Shown: in pieces, positions 43,547 through 51,518 of the stretch
How the letters are laid out: each line of letters begins with the position of its first letter
Numbering within the stretch: position 1 is the first letter of the stretch
Origin: Larkinella terrae
GTDB taxonomy: Bacteria; Bacteroidota; Bacteroidia; Cytophagales; Spirosomataceae
Reading direction: 5' to 3'
Assembly: GCF_009668025.1 (NCBI RefSeq)
Contig: NZ_WJXZ01000006.1
Coordinates: forward strand, 434,001-498,000
DNA length: 64,000 nucleotides
Program-made: the position numbers and the translations under genes
Notes under the pieces: generated by a model
Databases searched by the model: none
The model's input: only the letters and a program-made list of their open reading frames with translations
What the model was told of the DNA's origin: nothing

Positions 43547-43610
43547 CTAATGACGATTGACCATAGACCGCCGACCATGGTCAATGGTCAATCGTCAGCC
43601 GTCAATGGTC
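43544..43610. repeat. Heptamer-type inverted repeat after the PhyH gene
   Basis: Units of seven bases start at 43544 (TGACTAA), 43551 (TGACGAT), 43558 (TGACCAT), 43565 and 43572 (CGACCAT), then reverse after CCATGG (43575-43580) into GGTCA-type units up to 43610. The first unit includes the stop codon TGA of the PhyH gene. It is an imperfect dyad and a member of the 35.7 and 49.2 kb family. Confidence 0.85.
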
Positions 43611-43657
43611 AAAAAATCTTTACTCTCTAGTCTCACCTCCTTTGTCTATAAAAAATA

Positions 43658-44488
43658 ATGATCAAATTTTTTGCCCCTGCCTGGGGAAATACGTTGCCGT
43701 TTGACCGGTTTTGCCAGAACGTGAAAGCGGCCGGTTACGATGGCGTTGAAATTGCCGTACCGTTGGATGTGGCCGAAAAAATCGCTATTCTGGAAAGTCT
43801 GGCGAAACACGGGCTGGAACTGATCGGGCAATATTTTCAATCGTTTGAAACGGATCTGGATGAGCACGCCCGGAATTACGAGAAATACCTCCGGCATTTG
43901 AGTTCAGCCAAACCGCTGTTTATTAATTGCCAGACAGGGAAAGACTTTTTTACGTTCGAACAAAACCGCCGGTTGTTCGAGCTGGCCGACCGGATTTCCA
44001 GCGAAACCGGGGTTAAAATCATTCACGAAACCCACCGGGGAAAGGCCCTGTTTGCAGCCCACATTACCCGCGATTATTTGCAAAAACTTCCCAATCTGCG
44101 ACTGGCGCTCGATATTTCCCACTGGTGTGCGGTCCACGAGTCCATGCTCGAAAACCAGGACGAAGCCGTTAAACTGGCGATCCGGCACACCGACCACATC
44201 CACAGCCGGGTCGGGCATCCCGAAGGCCCGCAGGTCAGTGATCCGCGCGCACCGGAATGGGCGGCTTTTCTGGAGGCACACCTTGCCTGGTGGGATCAGG
44301 TGATGGCAACGCACTTGGAGAACCAAACCGTGTTGACCGTCACGACCGAATTTGGTCCAGCACCGTACTTGCCGACGCTGCCGTATACCCAGATGCCGGT
44401 CGTCAGTCAGTGGGACGTCAACGTGTTCATGCTGAATCTGTTGAAAAACCGGTATTCCGGTAAAGACGTTTCAGGCAGTAGTTGCTGA
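43658..44488 (+). CDS. TIM-barrel sugar isomerase/epimerase
   Basis: 276 residues and no signal peptide, so cytoplasmic. Barrel features: CQNVKAAGYDGVEIAVPLD, GLELIGQYFQSFE, PLFINCQTGKDFF, KIIHETHRGKALFAAH, LALDISHWCAVHESML, HIHSRVGHPEGPQV and VLTVTTEFGPAPY. The E in HETHRG, D in LDISHW, H in HIHSRV and E in TTEFGP form the expected metal-binding set. It closes the operon. Its last 18 bases overlap the 3' end of the convergent acyltransferase gene. Confidence 0.92.
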   Translation: MIKFFAPAWGNTLPFDRFCQNVKAAGYDGVEIAVPLDVAEKIAILESLAKHGLELIGQYFQSFETDLDEHARNYEKYLRHLSSAKPLFINCQTGKDFFTFEQNRRLFELADRISSETGVKIIHETHRGKALFAAHITRDYLQKLPNLRLALDISHWCAVHESMLENQDEAVKLAIRHTDHIHSRVGHPEGPQVSDPRAPEWAAFLEAHLAWWDQVMATHLENQTVLTVTTEFGPAPYLPTLPYTQMPVVSQWDVNVFMLNLLKNRYSGKDVSGSSC

Positions 44489-45688
44489 AGGATCGACAGA
44501 ATACACCGTTTTCCGGCCGCCAAACTGCCGGTTGATGTAATTTCGGGCCGGAACTTCCACCCAACGATACGTTAACGCAGAAACCGCCAGCGTTACGGCA
44601 ATGAACGCCAGACAGACCAGCCAGCCAACAAACTGATCCGGTTTCGACGGTTGCCCATACGTACCGTTCCGGGAGAACTGATAATAGGCGAATGCGTTTC
44701 CAAACAAAAACATCAGCGGCTGATGAACGAGATAAATAGAGAATGACCAGTCGCCCAGCCGTTGCAGCAGTTTTGTTCCCAGAAACCGGTCCGTAGATGG
44801 GCTGCCATACGCGGCTGATAGCAAAATTAACGGCAGAAAGCTGATCGAAAACACGTCAGCCAGGGCAAAATGCATGCAGGTAAACAACCCGGCACTTAAT
44901 AAAACCAGGGTGAAACCATTCGCTAACCACGACTTGCCCCAATTTTCCCGGTAGCCCAGATACATCATCATGCCGAGTACAAAACCGCACAAACAGCGCA
45001 GAAAACCGTATTGAACGGCCGCGTTGACGGTATTATTCAAGGGATCGGGCTTGAAAAAGGGCAGGGCGACCGGTGCCGGTAGATTGGGAATGATTAGAAA
45101 AGTCAGGACCAGATAACCGCCGAAACAAGCCAGCACCACGGCGATCCGGCCCACCGGTTTCAGATTCATGAACGGTTTGACCAGAAAAGGGAACAGCATG
45201 TACATCCACCATTCGACCGAAATCGACCAGGCGGCATGGGTCCACGAGAACCAGTCATGCAGGTTCATGGCCTGAAGCAAAAACAGATTGGTAATGAATG
45301 AGTAGAGGTTATTATTAGCCTCCATAATCAGGTTTTCAGGAATGCCGATCCAGCCTGAAACACCAAAAATGGTAACTGTTGCCAGCAGTGATACGAAATG
45401 CAGCGGATAAACGCGCGCAAACCGGGCAATGGTAAATCGCTTAAATTCAGAACGTTCTACGGAGTCTTGAAACCATTTGCCGTAGACGTGGCTCATGACA
45501 AAACCGCTCAGGATGAAGAAGAAGTCCACCATCAGATACATTCGGTTGATGAGCCAGGAATCTTCAAATTTCAATAAAAGATTTCCGCCCAACCCCAGCA
45601 TCAGGTCGACGTGAAAAATAACCGTGAGCAGGGCGGCAATACCGCGCAGTGGAGTAAGGTTGGCTAAGTAAGGTGTAACGGTTTTCAT
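44471..45688 (-). CDS. Membrane acyltransferase (acyltransferase 3 family)
   Basis: About 405 residues from the ATG at 45686-45688; an upstream TTG is less likely. The acyltransferase 3 signatures are present: LTPLRGIAALLTVIFHVDLM with the catalytic His, YLMVDFFFILSGFVMSHVY, and RFTIARFARVYPLHF. Some ten membrane segments follow. Such proteins acetylate or succinylate surface polysaccharide or peptidoglycan. It is convergent with the TIM-barrel gene and overlaps it by 18 bases. No polysaccharide gene cluster is adjacent. Confidence 0.93.
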   Translation of the reverse strand: MKTVTPYLANLTPLRGIAALLTVIFHVDLMLGLGGNLLLKFEDSWLINRMYLMVDFFFILSGFVMSHVYGKWFQDSVERSEFKRFTIARFARVYPLHFVSLLATVTIFGVSGWIGIPENLIMEANNNLYSFITNLFLLQAMNLHDWFSWTHAAWSISVEWWMYMLFPFLVKPFMNLKPVGRIAVVLACFGGYLVLTFLIIPNLPAPVALPFFKPDPLNNTVNAAVQYGFLRCLCGFVLGMMMYLGYRENWGKSWLANGFTLVLLSAGLFTCMHFALADVFSISFLPLILLSAAYGSPSTDRFLGTKLLQRLGDWSFSIYLVHQPLMFLFGNAFAYYQFSRNGTYGQPSKPDQFVGWLVCLAFIAVTLAVSALTYRWVEVPARNYINRQFGGRKTVYSVDPSATTA

Positions 45689-46162
45689 GCCGGATTTTAA
45701 TTGTGATTGGTGGTGTAAATTCGAGTCGGAAAGCACTAACAAATGAATCGTATTCTGTCAAATCGATGGAGAAATTCAGGCCAAAATGAAATATGAACAA
45801 ATTAACCTATTGGATAACAGGTTGTTATAGCTTAATATTGAAACGAATATACTTTTTCGCTTCCGACGTCCCGCTAATTTTTGAGTGAATGGTAGAACGT
45901 TGGGAGTAAGACGTAGAAACGTACCAATTACTGGTTTGAGCAATCTGCTCTTAGGTAGCAATGGGGATAGGCTGGAAGGACAGTTCTCGATGAATTGGAC
46001 TGCCTTTTGATTCCAGTCAAAGGTATTTTGGGAAAGAACTGTAACTATTTTCCGAAAAAATGTAATTCTGCAAAATACAATTTGGTGATCAGACCGATGA
46101 AGTTACTCCTTTCGTAGATTTGTAAAATTGTCTACGTTTCTCATCACCTAACTAATTCCTAC
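45689..46162. other. Gene-free AT-rich spacer with a promoter at its right end
   Basis: No acceptable gene is seen. The region has weak divergent frames only. Near its right end TAGATTTG (46115-46122) is an exact TAnnTTTG match, 41 bases before the amidohydrolase ATG. The left part presumably contains the acyltransferase promoter on the minus strand, which I could not define. Confidence 0.45.
46115..46122 (+). promoter_or_regulatory. Promoter -7 box of the amidohydrolase gene
   Basis: TAGATTTG is an exact match to the TAnnTTTG -7 box and lies 41 bases before the ATG at 46163. A -33 TTTG at the right spacing is not clear. Confidence 0.55.
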
Positions 46163-49100
46163 ATGCGGAAACTTCTCCTGACCGCCGTGCTGGCCTGGGG
46201 TATTGCACAGGTTGGCTGGTCGCAAGTTACCTTTCCCCGAAATGGCGTTTACGATGAACGATCGGGTTTATACGCTTTCACGAATGCCACGATTATTGTT
46301 GATCCGAAAACTACCCTCGACGGCGCTACGTTGCTCATTCGCAACGGGCGGATTGAAGCTGTTGGCAAAACCGTCAGCATTCCGGCCGGAACCGTCATCG
46401 CCGATCTGAAAGGCAAACGGATTTATCCGGGGCTGGTCGACATCGAGTCCGATTATGGAATGCCCGCCCTCCAGCGGAATGCGTCTGGCGGTGGGCGCGG
46501 GGCACCGCAATACGATTCTAACAAAAAAGGGGCGTTTAACTGGAACCAGGCCATCCAGCCCGAAACCGAAGCCAGTGCGGTTTTTAAAGCCAGCGTTCCA
46601 CAGGCTCTCGAACTTCGGAAACTCGGTTTTGGCGCGGTAGTGACGCACCCGCACGACGGCATTGCCCGGGGTAGCTCCGCACTAGTCACGCTGGCCGACG
46701 ACCGCGAAAACCTCGTCGTGATCCGGGAGCGGGTGGCTGGTCATTATTCGTTCAGCAAAGGTACTTCGACCCAAACCTACCCAAACTCGCCAATGGGCGC
46801 AGTGGCGCTGCTGCGACAAACGTATTACGACGCCGACTGGTACAAAAAAGCCGGAAAAACCGCCGAAGCCAACATTTCGCTCGAAGCCTTCAACCGGTTG
46901 CAGAGCCTGCCATCGGTTTTTGAAGTACCCGATAAACTGGGTGTTCTGCGGGCTGACAAAATCGGTGAAGAGTTTGGCGTTCAGTATATTATCAAAAGTG
47001 CGGGCGATGAGTACCAGCGGCTGGACGAGGTGAAAGCCACGGGCGCTTCGCTGATCGTTCCGCTCAACTTCCCGCAGGCTTTCGATGTGGAGGATGCCTG
47101 GGATGCCGACAATGTGACCCTGGCGGAAATGAAGCACTGGGAAATGGCACCGGCCAATCCGGCGATGCTGGCGAAAGCCGGGGTTCCGTTTGCGCTGACC
47201 ACGGCCAATCTTCGGAACAAAACCGATTTCTGGGCCAACCTTCGCAAAGCCATCGAATATGGGTTGACCGAACAACAGGCCCTGACTGCCTTGACGACTA
47301 CGCCCGCTCAACTCCTGAAAATCGACAACGAAGTCGGAAGTCTGAAACCGGGTTTGCTGGCGAACTTCATCATTACCTCCGACAACCTGTTCAGCGCGGA
47401 TAACGTCATTCTGGAAAACTGGATTCGGGGGAAACAATACATTTACGGCGACAAAAATGCTACCGATCTGCGCGGGAATTACAACCTGACCATCGGCGAC
47501 CGCAGCAATTTGAAACTGAACATTATCGGAAAACCGGGTAAACCGGAATATCAGGTTCTGGCCGATACCGTAAAAATTACCCCGAAAATTTCCGTATCCA
47601 ACGACCTTTTGTCGATTCAGCTTCAACTGGATAAAAAACAACCCGGCACGACTCGGCTAACCGGTTACCGTATCGACGGACCGCGGGAAGGAACGATCCT
47701 GAAAGGCGAAGGGGAATTGCCGGACGGAAAAATGGTGAAATGGACTGCGGTTTTGTCGCAACCGTTTGCGGCCAATGCAAAACCGGACACGGCGAAGAAA
47801 ACCGCCCCGGAGTACGGCAAACTGTTGTATCCATTCGTTGGAATGGGGAATCTCGAAAAACCAAAAGCGCAAACGTTGCTGATTCGAAACGCGACGGTTT
47901 GGACCAACGAGAAAGATGGTGTCATTCAGAATGCCGATGTATTGGTGCAAAACGGCAAAATTACGCAGGTCGGTAAAAGCCTGACGGCCCCGACGGGTGC
48001 CCAAACCATCGACGGAACCGGCAAACACCTGACCAACGGCATCATCGACGAACACTCGCACATTGCGCTCTACTCGATCAACGAGGGCGGACAATCCAGC
48101 TCGGCAGAGGTGCGGATGAGCGACGTCGTGAACTCGGAAGACATCAATATTTACCGGCAACTGGCCGGGGGCGTTACGACCTCGCAGCTGCTCCACGGTT
48201 CGGCTAACTCCATCGGCGGGCAATCGGCGATTGTGAAACTGAAATGGGGGGAAGCTCCGCAGGAAATGATGCTGAAAGGGGCCGACGGTTTTATCAAGTT
48301 TGCGCTCGGCGAAAACGTCAAACAGTCGAACTGGGGTGACGCGGTACGCATCCGGTTTCCGCAAACCCGAATGGGAGTGGAGCAGGTCTACTTCGACCAC
48401 TTCACCCGCGCCCGCGAGTACGACAACGCCTGGAAAGCGTATAATGCATTGAGCGCCAAGGAGAAAGCCAAGACAGTGCCGCCCCGCCGGGATGTGGAAC
48501 TGGACGCACTGGCCGAAATTCTGAACAAGAAGCGGTTTATCACCTGTCACAGCTACGTGCAGTCGGAGATCAACATGCTGATGAAAGTGGCCGATTCGCT
48601 GGGCTTCAAGGTCAATACCTTCACGCACATTCTGGAAGGCTACAAAGTGGCCGATAAAATGGCGAAGCACGGCGTCGGCGGCTCGACCTTCGCTGACTGG
48701 TGGGCCTACAAAATGGAGGTAAAAGACGCCATTCCGTACAATGCCGCGCTGATGGCGCGGGCCGGGGTGACGGTTTCGATCAATTCCGACGATGCCGAAA
48801 TGGCCCGTCGTCTGAATCAGGAAGCCGCCAAAGCCGTGGAATACGGCGGTATTTCGGAGGAAGACGCCTGGAAAATGGTGACGCTGAATCCCGCCAAACT
48901 GCTGCACCTCGACAGCAAACTCGGAAGCATTCGTGCGGGAAAGGACGCCGACCTGGTGCTCTGGAACAACAACCCGCTGGCGATTTACGCCCGGCCTGAA
49001 AAAACGATCATTGACGGCACGATTTACTTCGACGCCCAGGACGAAGACCGCAAGCACGACGAGTTGCAGAAGGAACGCGCCCGGCTGATCCAGAAGATGT

Positions 49101-49213
49101 TAACCGCGAAAGCCGGTGGCGCTCAAACCCAACGCCCGACCTTCCGTCGGCAACGGATGTTCCATTGCGAAGACGTGGAAGGCGTGATGGCGGAAGGGGA
49201 GGAGAGGAAATGA
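46163..49213 (+). CDS. Secreted tandem amidohydrolase-family protein
   Basis: 1016 residues with a signal peptide (MRKLLLTAVLAWGIAQVGWSQ). It carries two amidohydrolase units. In the first (about 25-430) the usual metal motif region reads YPGLVDIESDYGMP, without the HxH pair, so it should not bind the metal normally. In the second (about 565-980) the motif GIIDEHSHIALYS (H631 and H633) is intact, with later H in CHSYVQSE and D in INSDDAE. The last 30 residues are basic. It looks like one active domain and one decayed or structural domain. A smaller relative follows after a repeat, probably in the same transcript. Confidence 0.9.
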   Translation: MRKLLLTAVLAWGIAQVGWSQVTFPRNGVYDERSGLYAFTNATIIVDPKTTLDGATLLIRNGRIEAVGKTVSIPAGTVIADLKGKRIYPGLVDIESDYGMPALQRNASGGGRGAPQYDSNKKGAFNWNQAIQPETEASAVFKASVPQALELRKLGFGAVVTHPHDGIARGSSALVTLADDRENLVVIRERVAGHYSFSKGTSTQTYPNSPMGAVALLRQTYYDADWYKKAGKTAEANISLEAFNRLQSLPSVFEVPDKLGVLRADKIGEEFGVQYIIKSAGDEYQRLDEVKATGASLIVPLNFPQAFDVEDAWDADNVTLAEMKHWEMAPANPAMLAKAGVPFALTTANLRNKTDFWANLRKAIEYGLTEQQALTALTTTPAQLLKIDNEVGSLKPGLLANFIITSDNLFSADNVILENWIRGKQYIYGDKNATDLRGNYNLTIGDRSNLKLNIIGKPGKPEYQVLADTVKITPKISVSNDLLSIQLQLDKKQPGTTRLTGYRIDGPREGTILKGEGELPDGKMVKWTAVLSQPFAANAKPDTAKKTAPEYGKLLYPFVGMGNLEKPKAQTLLIRNATVWTNEKDGVIQNADVLVQNGKITQVGKSLTAPTGAQTIDGTGKHLTNGIIDEHSHIALYSINEGGQSSSAEVRMSDVVNSEDINIYRQLAGGVTTSQLLHGSANSIGGQSAIVKLKWGEAPQEMMLKGADGFIKFALGENVKQSNWGDAVRIRFPQTRMGVEQVYFDHFTRAREYDNAWKAYNALSAKEKAKTVPPRRDVELDALAEILNKKRFITCHSYVQSEINMLMKVADSLGFKVNTFTHILEGYKVADKMAKHGVGGSTFADWWAYKMEVKDAIPYNAALMARAGVTVSINSDDAEMARRLNQEAAKAVEYGGISEEDAWKMVTLNPAKLLHLDSKLGSIRAGKDADLVLWNNNPLAIYARPEKTIIDGTIYFDAQDEDRKHDELQKERARLIQKMLTAKAGGAQTQRPTFRRQRMFHCEDVEGVMAEGEERK

Positions 49214-49303
49214 CTATTGACGATTGACGATTGACCATCGACAGACGACAATGGTCGATCGTCATCGGTCAAATAATGGTCAATCGTCGGCGGTCAATGG
49301 TCA
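49211..49303. repeat. Heptamer-type inverted repeat between the amidohydrolase genes
   Basis: Seven-base units begin at 49211, 49218, 49225, 49232, 49239 and 49246 (TGACTAT, TGACGAT, TGACGAT, TGACCAT, CGACAGA, CGACAAT), then complementary units such as ATGGTCA run to 49303. The first unit contains the TGA stop of the upstream gene (49211-49213). It nearly fills the gap between the two amidohydrolase genes. Confidence 0.88.
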
Positions 49304-49318
49304 AAAAAACAAACAAGC

Positions 49319-50623
49319 ATGAAAAATCTAACACTATCTATATTCCTCCTCGCTTCGCTCAGCGGTTTTGCGCAGAATCCGGCTCCGGCGGGTCCGCAGG
49401 CTAGGGCGGTGGCGCTGACGGGCGCGACGATTCACGTCGGGAACGGGCAGGTGATTCCAAACGGAACCATCGTGTTCGATAAGGGCATCATTACCGCCGT
49501 GGGCAATGGCGACACGCCAATTAACGGTGCGGAACGCATCGATGTTGCGGGCAAGCACGTTTATCCGGGTCTGATTTCCCCGGCGGCCACGGTCGGTTTG
49601 CAGGAATTTGAATCGGTTCGGGCGACGCTCGATTACCAGGAAACCGGTTCGTTCAACCCCAACGTCCGGGCGCTGATTGCGTACAATACGGATTCGGAAA
49701 TTATTCCGACGATCCGCAACAACGGTTTGCTGATGACGCAGGCCATGCCCGATGGCGGGTTTATTTCGGGCAGTTCCTCAATCATGAACACCGACGGCTG
49801 GAACTGGGAAGATGCGGTTTTGAAAGCCGATGACGGTCTGTGGCTGAGCTGGCCAACGTATTTCGCCCGAAGTTTCGATTATGAAACCTTTACGGTGAGC
49901 CTGAAAAAGAACGAGCAGCGGCAGGATGCCATCAACGCCATGATTGCCACTTTCTCAGATGCGCGGGCTTATGCCGACCTGAAAAATCCGGCGCCGAAAA
50001 ACCTCAAATTTGAAGCGATGAAGGGCTTGTTCGACGGCTCGAAATGCCTGTACATCCGCGCCAACTACGGCAAGGACATCATCGAAGCCATCAAGTTTGC
50101 CAAACAGGTGGGCGTGCGAAAACCGGTGATTGTCGGGGCTGAAGACGCGGGCCGGGTGATTGATTTCCTGAAAGAAAACAGCGTGCCGGTAATTCTGGGG
50201 CCGATGCACCGGCTGCCGAATTTGCAGGACGAGGACGTGTACCTGCCCTACAAACTGCCGGGCATGCTTCAGAAAGCCGGGGTGCTGGTGAGCCTGAGCT
50301 ACAATGGCGAATGGTGGCGCACCCGCAATCTGCCCTTTCAGGCCGGAACCGCGGCCGGTTTCAGCGGGATAGACAAGGAGGAAGCCCTGAAAATGATTAC
50401 GTCAAATACGGCCAAAATCATGGGCATCGACAACGTGGTGGGCACACTCGAAAAAGGCAAATACGCGACGCTGGTGGTCTCGAAAGGCGATTTGCTGGAC
50501 ATGCGAACCAACGTGATCGAACGCGCGTATATCCAGGGCCGTCACATCAACCTCGACGACAAACACAAACGGCTGTTTCACATGTATCGCGAGAAATACG
50601 GCCAGCCGGATCTTGGAAAGTGA
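49319..50623 (+). CDS. Secreted amidohydrolase-fold protein lacking the HxH metal motif
   Basis: 434 residues with a signal peptide ending GFAQ (about 19). It resembles the first domain of the preceding gene: TGATIHVGNGQVIPNGTIVF, then HVYPGLISPAATVGLQEFES where HxH is expected, and the GIDKEEALKMITSNTAKIMG and GTLEKGKYATLVVSKGDLLD C-terminal region. The fold is that of imidazolonepropionase-like hydrolases, but key metal ligands seem absent. The two genes form one transcript ending at the terminator at 50645-50673. They may form a heterodimer. Confidence 0.88.
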   Translation: MKNLTLSIFLLASLSGFAQNPAPAGPQARAVALTGATIHVGNGQVIPNGTIVFDKGIITAVGNGDTPINGAERIDVAGKHVYPGLISPAATVGLQEFESVRATLDYQETGSFNPNVRALIAYNTDSEIIPTIRNNGLLMTQAMPDGGFISGSSSIMNTDGWNWEDAVLKADDGLWLSWPTYFARSFDYETFTVSLKKNEQRQDAINAMIATFSDARAYADLKNPAPKNLKFEAMKGLFDGSKCLYIRANYGKDIIEAIKFAKQVGVRKPVIVGAEDAGRVIDFLKENSVPVILGPMHRLPNLQDEDVYLPYKLPGMLQKAGVLVSLSYNGEWWRTRNLPFQAGTAAGFSGIDKEEALKMITSNTAKIMGIDNVVGTLEKGKYATLVVSKGDLLDMRTNVIERAYIQGRHINLDDKHKRLFHMYREKYGQPDLGK

Positions 50624-50644
50624 TACTGATTTTGCTAGTGATTG

Positions 50645-50673
50645 GGAGCCTGAGCGATCGGGCTCCTTTTTTT
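50645..50673 (+). terminator. Intrinsic terminator of the amidohydrolase unit
   Basis: GGAGCC (50645-50650) and GGCTCC (50661-50666) form the stem around a 10-nt loop, followed by seven Ts at 50667-50673. It begins 22 bases after the stop codon. This is the clearest rho-independent terminator in the window. Confidence 0.88.
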
Positions 50674-50869
50674 GCAGGCTTCGTAGGTTGGATTGCCGTT
50701 TAGGCAACAATGTGATTTGCGAGGTGCGTGTTTTGTATGGGTTATCGATAGTTGTTAGGCGTAAAGTGTTGATAGTGAGTTTTCTGTTAAGATCTCTTCC
50801 CAATCCCGTGTAGGGCACGGCTGATACGTGCTTGAATTATGATTATAAAAGTTGAAAAATTTCGACATC

Positions 50870-51030
50870 TTTTCGCCCCCAACCCCTAAAAGGGGACTAA
50901 AAAAACCGGATTTGAGAGCCCGGCACCGGCCGCCCGGCCTTTAGGGGGTTGGGGGGCGAAAAGAGGCCGGTACCCACAGAGTTTTACTAGCACTTAACAG
51001 CCTTACTATTTAGGGGGTTGGGGGCGAAAA
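50870..51030. repeat. C5AAC-type dyad with an extra arm
   Basis: The left arm 50870-50890 and the right arm 50940-50962 are complementary over about 20 bases (core CCCCCAACCCCTAAA against TTTAGGGGGTTGGGGG). A third copy of the right arm occurs at 51009-51030. A related perfect dyad lies at 54768-54835. The loop of the first dyad is GC-rich and contains CCGG-rich segments. Confidence 0.82.
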
Positions 51031-51142
51031 AAGCCCGAAAATTGTCACTGTTGTATGATAATCACTCGAGCATTTAAAATCCCTGCCCTTCATGGCGTTG
51101 GCCGAAAAATTTAGCCAGCCTCCGAAAGAAAATAAATTGCGA

Positions 51143-51180
51143 AACCGAATAGTTGCGCATATATTTGCAACCGAACAGTT
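51143..51180. promoter_or_regulatory. ArsR promoter with tandem operator half-sites
   Basis: The -7 box TATATTTG (51160-51167) is flanked by two near-identical 12-base sites, AACCGAATAGTT (51143-51154) and AACCGAACAGTT (51169-51180), 26 bases apart. Between them GTTGC (51152-51156) and GCAAC (51167-51171) form a dyad over the box. This is the position expected for an autoregulatory ArsR-type repressor site. Confidence 0.6.
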
Positions 51181-51197
51181 TCCTATTTATCACGTAT

Positions 51198-51518
51198 ATG
51201 CGTAGAGATATTTTTCAAGCCGTGGCCGACCCGACCAGACGAGCCATTATCGCCTTACTTGCCTTCCAGGCCATGACACCCAATGCGATTGCCGACAACT
51301 TCAACACGACCCGACAGGCGGTGTCCAAACATTTGCGCATTCTGACTGAATGCGAATTGGTGAAGCAAGAGCAAAAAGGGAGAGAAATTTATTATTCCCT
51401 TGAAATTGACCGCATGAAAGAAATAGACAAGTGGTTAGATCAATTCAGAAAGATTTTGGAAACCCGGTTTAATCAACTAGACGACTTATTGGCAACCATT
51501 AAAAAAAATAAACAATGA
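51198..51518 (+). CDS. ArsR/SmtB-type winged-helix regulator
   Basis: 106 residues from the ATG at 51198. It begins [20 protein letters not shown], and the recognition helix is [21 protein letters not shown] with the wing [13 protein letters not shown]. No metal-binding CxC motif is seen, so it belongs to the group of ArsR proteins paired with SRPBCC genes. It overlaps the next gene by 4 bases (ATGA). The promoter has tandem sites, which suggests autoregulation. Confidence 0.93.
   Translation: MRRDIFQAVADPTRRAIIALLAFQAMTPNAIADNFNTTRQAVSKHLRILTECELVKQEQKGREIYYSLEIDRMKEIDKWLDQFRKILETRFNQLDDLLATIKKNKQ

Larger units (their letters stand above)
50624..51197. other. Gene-free region with terminator, GC-rich repeat and ArsR promoter
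   Basis: After the amidohydrolase stop this gap holds, in order: a classical terminator (50645-50673), a dyad repeat with a third arm copy (50870-51030), and the ArsR promoter region (51143-51180). A 66-codon frame at 50613-50813 runs through the terminator and is not accepted as a gene. Confidence 0.6.

Noticed and set aside
46682-47641. A 319-codon minus-strand frame
   Set aside because: It is antisense to the first amidohydrolase unit and shows no known motif.
47657-49057. A 466-codon open frame on the minus strand inside the amidohydrolase gene
   Set aside because: It is antisense to a clear gene with signal peptide and metal motifs. Its translation has no domain pattern and looks like the complement of a GC-rich codon set.
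43544-49303. Insertion sequence or MITE ends as the origin of the heptamer dyads
   Set aside because: No transposase is nearby, no target-site duplication could be seen, and copies differ in length and unit order. A mobile origin is not excluded but not supported.
50940-51030. G-quadruplex at the GGGGGTTGGGGG words
   Set aside because: Each arm has only two long G runs close together; four runs in one strand at quadruplex spacing are not present.
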